DNA of 38,192 nucleotides from Chthoniobacteraceae bacterium (GCA_947476255.1 CANJPY010000047.1:1-38192), one strand, 5' to 3'. Positions 8,258-17,734 are shown, counted from the stretch's first letter. Made by a program: numbers and translations. Notes: generated from the sequence alone by a model not told the origin.

Positions 8258-10252
8258 ATGCGCCTCTTTTCCGGTTGTTCACGCTCCCTTCCCTTCTCCG
8301 GTTTGGGACGGTTGCTTGTGTTTTGCGGCATTCTCTTCACGCCCAAACTCCACGCCCAATTGCCCGACCCAAGGCTGACGGTCGTCACGCCCGCGGGGGC
8401 GCGCAAGGGCGAGACGGTTTCGCTCGTGGTCACTGGAACCAACCTCGCTGCGGCGGAACTGCGGTTTTCAAATTCTCAAATCAGCGCGGTGGTGGATGAA
8501 AAAGACCCGCTCAAGTTTTCCGTCACGGTTCCTGCGAGTGTGCCGCCGGGTCTGTATGAGGTTCGGGCCGCCGGCAAGCATGGGGTCTCAAATTCCCGCC
8601 GGTTTGAAGTCAGCGCTTTGCCCGAAGTGGCGGCCTCGGAGAAAGCGAACAAGCCGGAAGACAGCCAGGAGTTGGCGCTTCCCTGCATCGTGTACGGGTC
8701 CATGAAGAGGGACCGCATGCTGTGGTTCAAGGTTTCCGGAGTGAAGGGGCGGCCGTTGGTCGCGGACTGCCGAGCGTCTGTTTTGGACTCCAAGATGGAG
8801 GCACTGCTCGTCCTGCGGGATGCTGACGGACGCGAACTTGCCCGCTCCCGGGGCAAGCCGCTGACATGGACCCCTGCCGCCGACGCCCCTCTTTTTCTCA
8901 CCCTGCGTGACTTTATTACGGCGGGTGGGCCCGAGTATTTTTACCGACTCCATGTGGGCTCGCCTGCGGAGGTTCCTCCGTTGCAGCTCAGGGCTCCGCT
9001 GCTTCCCTGGCCGCTGCCGCCAGCCTCGACGCCGGAGAAAGAACCGAACGATCCGGCCCATGCCACAAAGCTGGCGTTGCCCGCCCAGATTCAGGGTGAA
9101 TTTTATCCGGAGCGGGACGCGGATGCGTTCGAGTTTGACGCTAAAAAAGGGGAGCCGATCTGGATGGAGGTGGTTTCCCACCGCGCGGGTGCGCCCACAC
9201 ACGCGCGCCTCGTCATCGAGCCGGTGCTCAAGGACAAGGCCGCTGGAGTCGCCTTGCCTGAACCGGTGGTCATTGATGAAGCTCCGTTTTTCCTGGGGGA
9301 CGTGGATTTTAATGGGGAACATTTTGACCCCATCGGTTCGTTCACCCCGAAGGAGGACGGGACCTACAGAGTGGTGCTCAGGGACATCAACAATGGAAGT
9401 GTGCCGAGCCATGACAGGCGTTATGTTCTGAGTTTGCGAAAAGCCTCCCCGGATTTCGCGCTCGTGTGCGCCGCGCTGCTGCCCACGCCCAACACACAAT
9501 TCAAGGGCACCAGTGGCAGCCTCCTCCAGGTCCGTGGCACGGGGATTCTTCCCGGGCAGGTTTTCGCGCTGCGGGTGCTTGCCTTGCGCAAGGACGGCTT
9601 CGACGGCGCCATCGAGTTGTGTGCGGACAAGCTGCCGCCGGGCGTGGTGGTGGAGCCCTCGGTGATCGGCCCCGGCCAAAGTGAAGGAGTGCTTCTGATC
9701 AAAGTCGCCGCGGACGCGAAGCCCTGGGCGGGGGCCATCCGGCTTTTCGGAACCGCAGACGTGGGCGGGGCCGCGCTCAAGCATGAAATGCGTATGCGAA
9801 TCCCTTTGTGGGAGGTCACGGGGGCTGAACTCATTGATGCGCCCCGGGTGCGGTTTAGCGAAGAGATTGTGCTCGCGATCTTGGAGAACCCGGTGTGTCC
9901 CACGCTGCTTCAGGCCGGAGCGGGGCCTGTAGAAGGAACGGTGGGTGATAAGGTTAAAATTCCGGTGAGTTTTCAAAGAAGCACGGCGGAACAGGCGCCG
10001 TTGAAGGTGAAACCGATCGGTATTGTCGGCGTGGAAAAACTCAAGGAAATCGACATTCCAGGCACGGGAGGGAAGGTGGAATATGAACTGGACCTTGCCC
10101 CGCTCAAGCTGGTGCCCGGCAATTACAGCGTGTGTTTTCGCGGGACCGACAAGCTCAAGTACGAGGCGAATGGAAAACCCGCCGAGGCACCGGTTGTCAT
10201 TTATTCAAATCCCGTGCTCTTAAAACTCAAGGAGGCGCCTAGCAAGAAATGA
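8258..10252 (+). CDS. Secreted PPC-like beta-sandwich protein (cassette A)
   Basis: A 664-residue protein with a signal peptide (hydrophobic segment around LLVFCGILF, cleavage likely after LHA at ~33). The first ~90 residues form an IPT/TIG-like Ig fold (PAGARKGETVSLVVTGTNL). Two stretches follow that resemble the pre-peptidase C-terminal (PPC) domain, one around 145-235 and one around 265-395 (EKEPNDPAHATKL, QGEFYPERDADAFEF, DGTYRVVLRD); the EPND and DxDxF signatures are typical. The rest is beta-rich with repeated PPGVVVEP-type segments. No protease or other catalytic domain is visible, so this is likely a binding or structural partner of the haem proteins. The stop codon overlaps the next start by 4 bp (ATGA), which strongly indicates translational coupling with the cytochrome-WD40 gene. 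Confidence 0.85.
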   Translation: MRLFSGCSRSLPFSGLGRLLVFCGILFTPKLHAQLPDPRLTVVTPAGARKGETVSLVVTGTNLAAAELRFSNSQISAVVDEKDPLKFSVTVPASVPPGLYEVRAAGKHGVSNSRRFEVSALPEVAASEKANKPEDSQELALPCIVYGSMKRDRMLWFKVSGVKGRPLVADCRASVLDSKMEALLVLRDADGRELARSRGKPLTWTPAADAPLFLTLRDFITAGGPEYFYRLHVGSPAEVPPLQLRAPLLPWPLPPASTPEKEPNDPAHATKLALPAQIQGEFYPERDADAFEFDAKKGEPIWMEVVSHRAGAPTHARLVIEPVLKDKAAGVALPEPVVIDEAPFFLGDVDFNGEHFDPIGSFTPKEDGTYRVVLRDINNGSVPSHDRRYVLSLRKASPDFALVCAALLPTPNTQFKGTSGSLLQVRGTGILPGQVFALRVLALRKDGFDGAIELCADKLPPGVVVEPSVIGPGQSEGVLLIKVAADAKPWAGAIRLFGTADVGGAALKHEMRMRIPLWEVTGAELIDAPRVRFSEEIVLAILENPVCPTLLQAGAGPVEGTVGDKVKIPVSFQRSTAEQAPLKVKPIGIVGVEKLKEIDIPGTGGKVEYELDLAPLKLVPGNYSVCFRGTDKLKYEANGKPAEAPVVIYSNPVLLKLKEAPSKK

Positions 10253-12603
10253 AGAGGACATTCCATTGTTGTGGTTTACCCGGGAGAAGCCCGGTTGTTT
10301 TTGCGTTGGGCATGGTGCTGGCGTTTTGGGGGCGGTGCGTCGGGGCGGCTGAGGCAGTGTCGTTCGCGAACGATATCCAGCCGATGCTCGAGCAAAGCTG
10401 TTTGCCGTGCCACAACGCCACCAAATCCGAAGGGGGGCTGATTCTGGAAACTCCAAAGTCGATCCTCGAGGGCGGGGACAACGGGCCTGCGATTGTTCTG
10501 AAACAGGGGCTCAAGAGCCTCATGTATGAGACGGCGGCACGCACCAAAAAGCCCTACATGCCGCCTGAGCCGAACAAAGCCAAGGCGGCTCATTTGAACC
10601 AGAAACAGCTGGAGCTTTTGCGGCGCTGGATTGACCAGGGGGCCAAGGGGGAAGCGCGGCCGAAGGCGAGTGCCTCGTGGGCGGGCATGCCTGCGCGCGT
10701 GGTCTCCGTGAGCGCGCTCGCGGCGACCGCCGATGGACGGTACGCGGCCGCGGGACGGGGCGGGATGGTCACGGTTTACGATCTGCAACTCCAGCGGGAG
10801 GCCGCCAGGTTTGAAGCGCATCCGGACATTGTCAGTGCGGTGGCGTTTAGTCCCGATGGGGCTCTCCTGGCCACGGCGAGTTGCGGGGAGGTGAAACTTT
10901 GGCGCCGTGTCTCAACCCCCGGAGAACGCTTTGTGCAGGCGGTCTCGGGAGAGGTCAAAAAGGACCCGAAAAGCCCCCTGAAAGTGAGCAATCGCGCAGG
11001 GTCGGTTTTTGTAGAGGCCGTTCAGGGCCAGCCGGCGGTTTTAAAAAACGCCGAGGGCAAGGAAATTGCCAAGCTCATGAGCGACCGCGAAGCCATGGAC
11101 AAGGCGCTTTCCAGAAATGTGGCGCTGGCTGGTGCACGCTTTGAGGTGACGTTTTTGGAGAATCAGCAAAAGCTGCAGAAAGAGCGTCTGGCCAAGATCG
11201 AAGAGGACCTTGCAAAGGCGAAAAAGGAACAGGCCGTGCTGGCTCCAAAGCGGGCGGAACTGGAGAAAACGCTGGTGGCTGCGGGCAAAAAAAAGGAGGA
11301 CCTGGCGCTGGAATTTGACGTGGCCGACGTGCAGTTGGCAGATTTCAAAAAGGAAGGAGAGGCGCGGCGGAAAGACGAATTCGGCGCGACGAAGAAGCGG
11401 GAGGCTGCGGTACTGGCGTTGCAAAAAGCGGCTCCGGAAGCAAAGGCGGCGGCGCAAAAAGAGTTGGAAGAGGCCAGTATAGCCCTGAACAATTTCACAA
11501 AGGCGCGCGTGGCGGCGGATGCGTCGGAGGCTCCCGTCAAGGCCAAGCGGGATGCGCTGCAAAAAAACTTTGAGGATGCGATCAAGAGTTATGGGGTGGC
11601 AGCGGGCGCTGTTTCCAATGCGCAGACTGTGGATGCGAATGTCCGCGATTTCAGCGAAACGGCGGCGCTTGTCCAAAAAGAGGTTGAGGCCTATACCCAG
11701 TCGCTTGCGGTTGCGAAAGAAACCCTGGTCCGAGAAGAGGCCGCCGTGGCGCAGCTCGCAAAGGACACTGCGGCGCAGGGTGTGCCCGCGCTCGAAGCGG
11801 CTGCTTTTAGCGAAGACGGTGTGGTCCTTCAGACCCTGCACTCCGATGGCAGCCTGCGCGCGTGGAGCGGGCGCACGGGCGTTCCGGTAGACCCCGCCTC
11901 GCAGCAGGTTCGATGGGAGCCTCTTTTCACCATAGGCAGCGCGACCAAGGCGGATTCTCCCCTGACAGACCGGGTCAACGCCCTCGCTTTCTCTCTGGAC
12001 GGGAAACTTCTGGCCACGGGAAGCGGCGAACCGTCGCGTTCAGGCGAAATCAAACTCTGGAACCCGGCCACTGGAAAACTGGTGCGTGAAATTCCCAAGC
12101 CGCACAAGGATGCCGTGCTTTGTCTGGACTTTTCCTCGGACGGTCGCTGGCTGGCGAGCGGGGGCGCAGACCGGGCGGTGCGTGTTTGGGAGGCTGGCAC
12201 CGGGAAGCTCTACCGGAATTTGGAGGCCCACTCCCACCATGTTCTGGCCGTCAGCTTTCGTTTTGATGCCCGACGTCTGGCCAGCGCCGGGGCGGACAAC
12301 CACATCAAGACCTGGGATGTGGAAAAATCAGATGTCCTCACCAGCTATACGAAGTTCACCAAAGAAGTGACGTTTATGAGTTACTTCGGCCGGGGAGACT
12401 CCTTGCTTGCCACAAGCGGCGCGCCCACGGTGCAGGTGCTCACGGACACGGGGGCCGTCACCCAAAAGACGGAGGGGATCTCCAAGTTTGTGACCGCGGC
12501 GGCGGCGGGCACGGACGGGCAGACGGAGCTTTTTGGAGACATCGACGGCACGGTGTGGCTGGCGAGCCGCGACGGCAAAATAATTCAAAGCTGGCGTCCC
12601 TGA
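10249..12603 (+). CDS. PSCyt1-WD40 protein with coiled-coil insertion (cassette A)
   Basis: A 784-residue exported protein. A signal peptide (to ~34) precedes a planctomycete cytochrome c domain: CLPCH at 51-55 is the haem-attachment site and MPPEPNKA is the likely axial Met region. From ~150 two WD40 blades appear (ADGRYAAAGRGG; FSPDGALLATASCGEVKLW). Residues ~260-515 are then a long, Lys/Glu/Ala-rich, almost Gly/Pro-free helical segment with heptad-like spacing (KERLAKIEEDLAKAKKEQ), after which blades resume (FSEDGVVLQTLHSDGSLRAW; FSLDGKLLATGSG; FSSDGRWLASGGADRAVRVW; ADNHIKTW). The propeller is thus interrupted by a coiled coil. It overlaps the preceding gene by 4 bp. It probably supplies, as a separate protein, the cytochrome domain missing from the first gene of the cassette. 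The partner proteins are inferred from context only. Confidence 0.9.
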   Translation: MKRTFHCCGLPGRSPVVFALGMVLAFWGRCVGAAEAVSFANDIQPMLEQSCLPCHNATKSEGGLILETPKSILEGGDNGPAIVLKQGLKSLMYETAARTKKPYMPPEPNKAKAAHLNQKQLELLRRWIDQGAKGEARPKASASWAGMPARVVSVSALAATADGRYAAAGRGGMVTVYDLQLQREAARFEAHPDIVSAVAFSPDGALLATASCGEVKLWRRVSTPGERFVQAVSGEVKKDPKSPLKVSNRAGSVFVEAVQGQPAVLKNAEGKEIAKLMSDREAMDKALSRNVALAGARFEVTFLENQQKLQKERLAKIEEDLAKAKKEQAVLAPKRAELEKTLVAAGKKKEDLALEFDVADVQLADFKKEGEARRKDEFGATKKREAAVLALQKAAPEAKAAAQKELEEASIALNNFTKARVAADASEAPVKAKRDALQKNFEDAIKSYGVAAGAVSNAQTVDANVRDFSETAALVQKEVEAYTQSLAVAKETLVREEAAVAQLAKDTAAQGVPALEAAAFSEDGVVLQTLHSDGSLRAWSGRTGVPVDPASQQVRWEPLFTIGSATKADSPLTDRVNALAFSLDGKLLATGSGEPSRSGEIKLWNPATGKLVREIPKPHKDAVLCLDFSSDGRWLASGGADRAVRVWEAGTGKLYRNLEAHSHHVLAVSFRFDARRLASAGADNHIKTWDVEKSDVLTSYTKFTKEVTFMSYFGRGDSLLATSGAPTVQVLTDTGAVTQKTEGISKFVTAAAAGTDGQTELFGDIDGTVWLASRDGKIIQSWRP

Positions 12604-12663
12604 TTTACAGGCTTTTCATGGATTCCGGTTCCGCTAGATTCGTCCCTAACTTTCACCCCCTGT

Positions 12664-14085
12664 ATGAAAACCAACTTTTGTCCCGGCCCCATTTCCAGGC
12701 GCAGCTTTCTGCAATTCGGCGGTCTGTCTTTGTTTGGAATGAGCATGCTGGACCAAATGCGGCTCAATGCGGCGAGCGCTCTGGGCGCACCCCAGCTGCC
12801 CCAGGATACGTCGGTGATCTTCATCTGGCTGCCGGGCGGTCCGCCGCACATGGAGATGTATGATATGAAGCCGGAAGCGCCGGTGGAATATCGCGGCATT
12901 TTCAAGCCGATGAAGACAAACGTGGCGGGCATGGAGATTTGTGAACTCATGCCGATGCAGGCGAAGATCGCGGACAAGTTTAACATCATCCGTTCCGTCA
13001 GCCACGAATTTGCCGACCACGGGGGCGGGCACAAGCGCTTCATGACGGGGCGTATCCCCGCGACTCCGACGGGCACGATCAACGACGCTCCCGCAGTGAC
13101 GAGCATCATCGCCAAGTGCCTCACCGAGCAGGGCGGCTTTAAAGACGGGATGCCGCCCGTGGTGCTTGGGGGCGCGGGGTCCTTCGACGCTTATGCGAAC
13201 GGGCCCGCTTATCTGGGCGCTTCCCACACTCCCTTCATGGTCGGGGATGATCCGAGCAACCGGAACTTCTCCGTGCGCAATCTCGCCATTTCCAGAGAGA
13301 TGGAAGCGCGCCTCGAGGACCGCATCGCGCTGCGGCAGGGCCTCGACAATTTGCGCCGGGATGTGGACCAAAGCGGTGTGCTGACGGCGATGGACAGTTT
13401 CAACCAGAACGCCTTTCAGATGCTCACCAGCACGAAGGTGCGCGAGGCCTTTGACATTGCAGCGGAACCGACCCGGGTGAGGGATCGTTACGGGATGCAC
13501 GCGTATGGACAGCGCGCGTTGCTGGCGCGCCGTCTGGTGGAGTCGGGGTGTCGGTTTGTGGAAATGGTGTGGGAGAATCCGTTCCCCGGCCGGCCCACGC
13601 CCGTGGATTGCGTTCAAAACTGGGACAGCCACGCGGTTAACGGGAATCTCTTCAACGATGCCCGCTGGCGTTTCCCCGTATACGACCAGGCTGTTTCCGC
13701 CTTGATCGAGGATCTTTACGCCCGCGGTCTGGACAAGCGCACGCTGCTTGTGGTGACCGGTGAATTTGGGCGCACTCCCAAAATCAGCACGGCAGTGGGC
13801 ACGCAAAGCAAGGTGATGCAGCCCGGGCGCGACCATTGGCCGAAGGCGATGTCGATGATTGTTTCCGGGGGCGGGATGCGCACCGGACAGATCATCGGGG
13901 CGACCAACAGCCGCGGGGAATACCCTGTGGAGAGACCATTGTCTCCCAACGATTTGTGGGCAACGGTTTACCAGCATTTGGGCGTCGATTTCACCCAGTC
14001 TTTCCCGGACCATCAGGGGCGTCCGATGCCGATTCTTCCCTTCGGCGACACCATCAACGAACTGCTTCCGAGTAAAAGCGCGTAG
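12664..14085 (+). CDS. DUF1501 family protein, Tat-exported (cassette A)
   Basis: A 473-residue protein. The N-terminus has a twin-arginine motif (SRRSFLQ at ~11-17) followed by a short hydrophobic stretch, so export in folded form is likely. The body matches DUF1501, an alkaline-phosphatase/sulfatase-like fold: WLPGGPPHMEMYDMKP near the start, HGGGHKRFMTG, GEFGRTPK at about residue 365, GRDHWPKAMS, and a conserved end (DLWATVYQHLGVD). DUF1501 genes in PVC bacteria are nearly always next to DUF1549/DUF1553 genes, as here; they are presumed to act together, but no reaction is known to me. Spacing is 60 bp from the preceding gene and 48 bp to the next. No Shine-Dalgarno sequence precedes the ATG. 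Confidence 0.93.
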   Translation: MKTNFCPGPISRRSFLQFGGLSLFGMSMLDQMRLNAASALGAPQLPQDTSVIFIWLPGGPPHMEMYDMKPEAPVEYRGIFKPMKTNVAGMEICELMPMQAKIADKFNIIRSVSHEFADHGGGHKRFMTGRIPATPTGTINDAPAVTSIIAKCLTEQGGFKDGMPPVVLGGAGSFDAYANGPAYLGASHTPFMVGDDPSNRNFSVRNLAISREMEARLEDRIALRQGLDNLRRDVDQSGVLTAMDSFNQNAFQMLTSTKVREAFDIAAEPTRVRDRYGMHAYGQRALLARRLVESGCRFVEMVWENPFPGRPTPVDCVQNWDSHAVNGNLFNDARWRFPVYDQAVSALIEDLYARGLDKRTLLVVTGEFGRTPKISTAVGTQSKVMQPGRDHWPKAMSMIVSGGGMRTGQIIGATNSRGEYPVERPLSPNDLWATVYQHLGVDFTQSFPDHQGRPMPILPFGDTINELLPSKSA

Positions 14086-14133
14086 AGAGGGGGCGGCGGA
14101 TTGGCGGGGTGAAAATTTCGTTGTTTGTGAAGT

Positions 14134-16251
14134 ATGAAAAACGTCTCTCAGCCTGGTGCTTTGGTTGGTAGTCTTTGGCGGCTGCTGGTTTTGGTTTGCG
14201 TGTTTGCTGGGACTCCGTTGTTGCAGGCGGAGTTGTTGTCGAGTGTCTCCGGGGGCAAGGTGACGATCACGGGGTTTACGGGCGAGGAGACTACGTTGGT
14301 GATTCCGGCCAAGATTGGTGGGCTGCCTGTGACGAGTATTAGGGATTCGGCTTTCTATGGATGTAGCGGACTCACAAGTGTGATCATCCCAGTGGGAGTG
14401 ACGAGTATCGGAGATAGCGCGTTCGAGAATTGCAGCGGACTGACCAGCGTTATCATTCCAACGGGTGTGAGGAGCGTAGGCGATAATGCTTTCGAGGGTT
14501 GTAGCGGGCTTAAAAGTGTGCGCCTTCCAAGCAGCGTAAAAAGTATTGGATATAACGCATTCGTGGATTGCAGCGCCCTCACGAGCTTCACCGTTGAATC
14601 AGGGAACTCGGTCTATTCAAGCCTGGAGGGAGTGCTCCTGAACAAAGCGAGGACGGAAATCATTTTATATCCGGGCGGGAAAAAAGGAGCATACGCCATT
14701 CCCGTGGGCATAACCAGTATTGGAGGGAATGCATTCAGGGCTTGCAGCGGACTGACGAGTGTGAACCTCCCGTTCAGCTTGAAAAAAATTGACTACTGCG
14801 CGTTCAGGCGGTGCAACGGACTGACAAGTGTGAACATCCCGGACAGCGTCACAACTATTGGCAATAGCGCTTTCGATTATTGCAAAGAGCTTAAGAGCGT
14901 GAATTTTGGAAGGGGAGTGACGAGCATTGGGTATGGCGCGTTTCAGGGCTGCACCGCACTGACAAATATCACTATCCCAGGCAGCGTGACGAGCCTTGGG
15001 GATAACTTGTTCTGGGGATGCAGCGCGCTTAGCAGTGTGAGTATCCCGAGCAGCGTGAAGAGCATTGGTGACGCAGCGTTTGAGGATTGCAGAGCGCTGA
15101 CGAGCATAACCGTTGAACCTCAGAATACGGAGTTCGCAAGCTTGGACGGAGTTTTGCTCAACAAAGCGAAGACGAAGGTGATTGTCTTTCCTGTCGGCAA
15201 AAAAGGTTCCTATTCCATTCCGAGCAGCGTGAAGAGCCTTGGGGAAGTAGCGTTTGAGGCCTGCAGCGCGCTCACGAGCATAATCGTTGAGTCTCAGAAT
15301 ACGGAGTTCTCCAGCATAGACGGCGTTTTGTTAAACAAAGCGAAAACCAGCCTCATCGCATTTCCAAGGGCGAAAAAGGGGGCTTATACCATCCCTGGCA
15401 GCGTGACTAGTCTTGGAGCGAGTGCGTTCAGGGGATGCAGTGGGTTGACGAGTGTGAGCATCCCGAGGGGCATGATAATGACAGGCCTCAGTGATGACGC
15501 GTTTGACGGCTGCACAGCACTCGTCAGCATTACCGTTGAGCCGCAGAACAAGATGTATTTGAGCCTGGATGGAGTTTTGTTCGACAAAGCGAAAACAAGC
15601 ATTCTCGCATTTCCAGCGGCGAAGCAAGGGGCCTATACCATCCCCGGCAGTGTGAGGAGCATCGGTCCGAAAGTATTTCGCGGGTGCAGCGCCCTCACGA
15701 GCATCAGTGTGGAATCGCAGAACACGGCGTATTCAAGCGTGGAGGGAGTTTTGCTCGACAAAATAAAGGCAACAGTGATTGCCTTTCCAGCAGGTAAAAA
15801 GGGCGCAGTTGTGTTCCCGAGCAGCGTGACGAGCATTGGTGATGATGCTTTCCAGGGGTGCGTTTGGCTGAGCAGCGTCAGTATTCCAAACAGTGTGAAA
15901 AGTATTGGAAGAGGGGCGTTTACTAATTGCGTTAACCTTGCCTCGCTGCCCCTTCCCAGTGCCCTCACATCCATAGGTGACGGAGCATTCAAAGGGTGCA
16001 GCAGCCTGAGTCGTCTTACCATTCCAAACGGTGTCAGCGAATTTGGCCACAATCCCTTCGATGGGTGCACGAAATTGGTGAGCCTTGTCTTTAACGGAAA
16101 TGCGCCAAGGCTATCGAGCTATGATGGCTTCGGGGGCGTTAGTCCCAACTACAAGACCTACTACTACTCCGACAAGACGGGCTTTACTTCCCCTCTCTGG
16201 GAGGGATATCCCTCTGTTTGCCTGCCTGCGGGAACCCGTTTTTCATTCTGA
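14134..16251 (+). CDS. BspA-type leucine-rich-repeat surface protein
   Basis: A 705-residue protein with a signal peptide (hydrophobic LLVLVCVFAGTPLLQA, to ~32). A short beta-rich start (GGKVTITGFTGEETTLVIP) leads into about 18 LRR_5 units of roughly 23 residues with the pattern SIGxxAFxxCSxLTSVxIPxxVT. Five units are expanded by about 35 residues and carry a second repeated motif, (S/L)(L/I/V)(D/E)GVL(L/F)(N/D)Kxx(T/A), followed by GKKGxYxIP-like strands. The C-terminus is a short non-repeat cap (~660-705) without an obvious sorting signal. BspA-like proteins are usually surface-exposed adhesins or ligand binders. It lies 48 bp after the DUF1501 gene on the same strand, so it may be the last gene of cassette A. 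Base composition is more AT-rich than in cassette A genes, hinting at a separate origin. Confidence 0.9.
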   Translation: MKNVSQPGALVGSLWRLLVLVCVFAGTPLLQAELLSSVSGGKVTITGFTGEETTLVIPAKIGGLPVTSIRDSAFYGCSGLTSVIIPVGVTSIGDSAFENCSGLTSVIIPTGVRSVGDNAFEGCSGLKSVRLPSSVKSIGYNAFVDCSALTSFTVESGNSVYSSLEGVLLNKARTEIILYPGGKKGAYAIPVGITSIGGNAFRACSGLTSVNLPFSLKKIDYCAFRRCNGLTSVNIPDSVTTIGNSAFDYCKELKSVNFGRGVTSIGYGAFQGCTALTNITIPGSVTSLGDNLFWGCSALSSVSIPSSVKSIGDAAFEDCRALTSITVEPQNTEFASLDGVLLNKAKTKVIVFPVGKKGSYSIPSSVKSLGEVAFEACSALTSIIVESQNTEFSSIDGVLLNKAKTSLIAFPRAKKGAYTIPGSVTSLGASAFRGCSGLTSVSIPRGMIMTGLSDDAFDGCTALVSITVEPQNKMYLSLDGVLFDKAKTSILAFPAAKQGAYTIPGSVRSIGPKVFRGCSALTSISVESQNTAYSSVEGVLLDKIKATVIAFPAGKKGAVVFPSSVTSIGDDAFQGCVWLSSVSIPNSVKSIGRGAFTNCVNLASLPLPSALTSIGDGAFKGCSSLSRLTIPNGVSEFGHNPFDGCTKLVSLVFNGNAPRLSSYDGFGGVSPNYKTYYYSDKTGFTSPLWEGYPSVCLPAGTRFSF

Positions 16252-16284
16252 GGCTTTGCGCGTCAGGTTGGCTTCCCCAGTGCT

Positions 16285-17724
16285 TCACGCGAGGATCTCG
16301 CGGACGACGCGGCCGTGGACGTCCGTGAGGCGGAAATCGCGCGCGGCGTATCGGTAGGTGAGTTTTTCGTGGTCCAAGCCGAGCAGGTGCAGCAATGTGG
16401 CGTGGAGGTCGTGTACATGCACCTTGTCGCGGACAGCGGCAAAGCCCGCGTCGTCGGTCGCGCCGTGGACGTGGCCTTGTTTGGTGCCGCCGCCGGCCAG
16501 CCAGACGCTGAAGCCATGCCGGTTGTGGTCGCGGCCCGGAGTGGTTGTCGGATGGGGAAGTTCCGAGGTGGGCGTGCGGCCAAATTCACCGCCCCAAAGA
16601 ACGAGGGTGTCCTGCAGCATGCCGCGCTGTTTGAGGTCGGCGAGAAAGGCGGCGATGGGCCTGTCCACGTCGGCACAGGCTTTGGGAAGGCGGTCTTCAA
16701 TTTCGCCGTGGTGATCCCACGGGAAACCCGCGCCATACCAGGCCTGAACCACACGCACACCGCGTTCCAGAAGTCGGCGCGCAAGAATGAGTTGCCGCGC
16801 CTGAACCCCCGGGCCGTAGAGATCCAGAATGCTCTTTGGCTCTTGGGAAAGGTCAAAAGCGTCAGTCGCTTCTACCTGCATACGAAAGGCTTGTTCGAAG
16901 GTCTGGATGCGCGACTCAAGCCTTGTCTCCTCCAGTCGGGAGCGCAGGTGGATTTGGTTGAATTGCTGCAGCAAGTCGAGCTGCGTTCTCTGCTCGGCGG
17001 TGCCGGTACGCGGGTTGCGGATGTTTTCGATCAGCCTGTCGAGCTCTTGATGCTTGCTGTTGACGAGGGTGCCTTGAAAGTTCGAGGGGAGAAATGCGGA
17101 CTGCCAGTTCTGCGCCTCGTTGAGCGGGTAGCCCTCCGGGCACAGGGCGATAAACCCTGGGAGGTTGCGGTTCTCGGAGCCCAGTCCGTAGGTGACCCAA
17201 GAGCCCAGGCTGGGGCGGCTCAAACGGGCGGAACCCGTGTTCATGAACATGATTCCGCCATCGTGGGAGATATCGTCCGCGTGCATGGAGCGGATCACGC
17301 AGAGATCGTCGATCATGGAGCCGACGTGTGGAAAAAGCTCGCTGACTTCGATCCCGCTGTTCCCCCGTTTTTTAAAAGCGAACTTCGACGCGAAGGCCGG
17401 GCTGCCGCTCGCCTGAGCATCACGCGCGGAGGCGATCACTTCGCGCGGGATGGGTTTTCCGTGCCATTGCCGCAGCAGCGGTTTGGGATCGAATGTGTCC
17501 ACCTGCGAAGGACCGCCATTGGCAAAGATATGGACAAGGCGCTTGGCTTTCGGCTCAAAATGGGGGCCTTGCGGAGCGGTCGCCAGCGGTCCCTCTGCGG
17601 CGGTTGCGACGGAATCACCAAGCAGTTCTGCGAGTGCCACGGCACCGATGCCGGCGCCGGTCCGCAACAGCATGTCTCTTCTGGTCAGCGGTCTGCCTTT
17701 TGAGATCGGTGGGGGTGTGTGCAT
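16285..17724 (-). CDS. DUF1501 family protein, Tat-exported (cassette B)
   Basis: The frame opens at 17844, but ATG 17724 is preferred: it begins a clean Tat signal (TRRDMLLRTGAGIGAVALA) and lies 10 bp after the stop of the upstream gene. The product has 479 residues. DUF1501 signatures are clear: FANGGPSQVDTFDPKP, MHADDISHDGG, WGGEFGRTPTSE, GRDHNRHGFSVWLAGGG and a conserved LLHLLGLDHEKLTYR end, which matches the alkaline-phosphatase-like fold family. Sequence similarity to the cassette A DUF1501 protein is confined to family motifs, so the two are distant paralogues rather than a recent duplication. It forms an operon with the 1337-residue gene. It converges with the LRR gene, leaving only 33 bp between stops, and no terminator hairpin is visible there. 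Confidence 0.93.
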   Translation of the reverse strand: MHTPPPISKGRPLTRRDMLLRTGAGIGAVALAELLGDSVATAAEGPLATAPQGPHFEPKAKRLVHIFANGGPSQVDTFDPKPLLRQWHGKPIPREVIASARDAQASGSPAFASKFAFKKRGNSGIEVSELFPHVGSMIDDLCVIRSMHADDISHDGGIMFMNTGSARLSRPSLGSWVTYGLGSENRNLPGFIALCPEGYPLNEAQNWQSAFLPSNFQGTLVNSKHQELDRLIENIRNPRTGTAEQRTQLDLLQQFNQIHLRSRLEETRLESRIQTFEQAFRMQVEATDAFDLSQEPKSILDLYGPGVQARQLILARRLLERGVRVVQAWYGAGFPWDHHGEIEDRLPKACADVDRPIAAFLADLKQRGMLQDTLVLWGGEFGRTPTSELPHPTTTPGRDHNRHGFSVWLAGGGTKQGHVHGATDDAGFAAVRDKVHVHDLHATLLHLLGLDHEKLTYRYAARDFRLTDVHGRVVREILA

Positions 17725-17734
17725 GGGGCGGGGG

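Noticed and set aside
12638..12650. 13-mer ATTCGTCCCTAAC also present at 23532-23544, with a 10-bp match in reverse at 37382-37391
   Set aside because: A rough count predicts about twenty chance 13-mer pairs in 38 kb on both strands, and the flanks do not align.
15331..16070. Minus-strand frames under the LRR gene with repeated peptides
   Set aside because: Their periodicity mirrors the LRR repeats on the plus strand.
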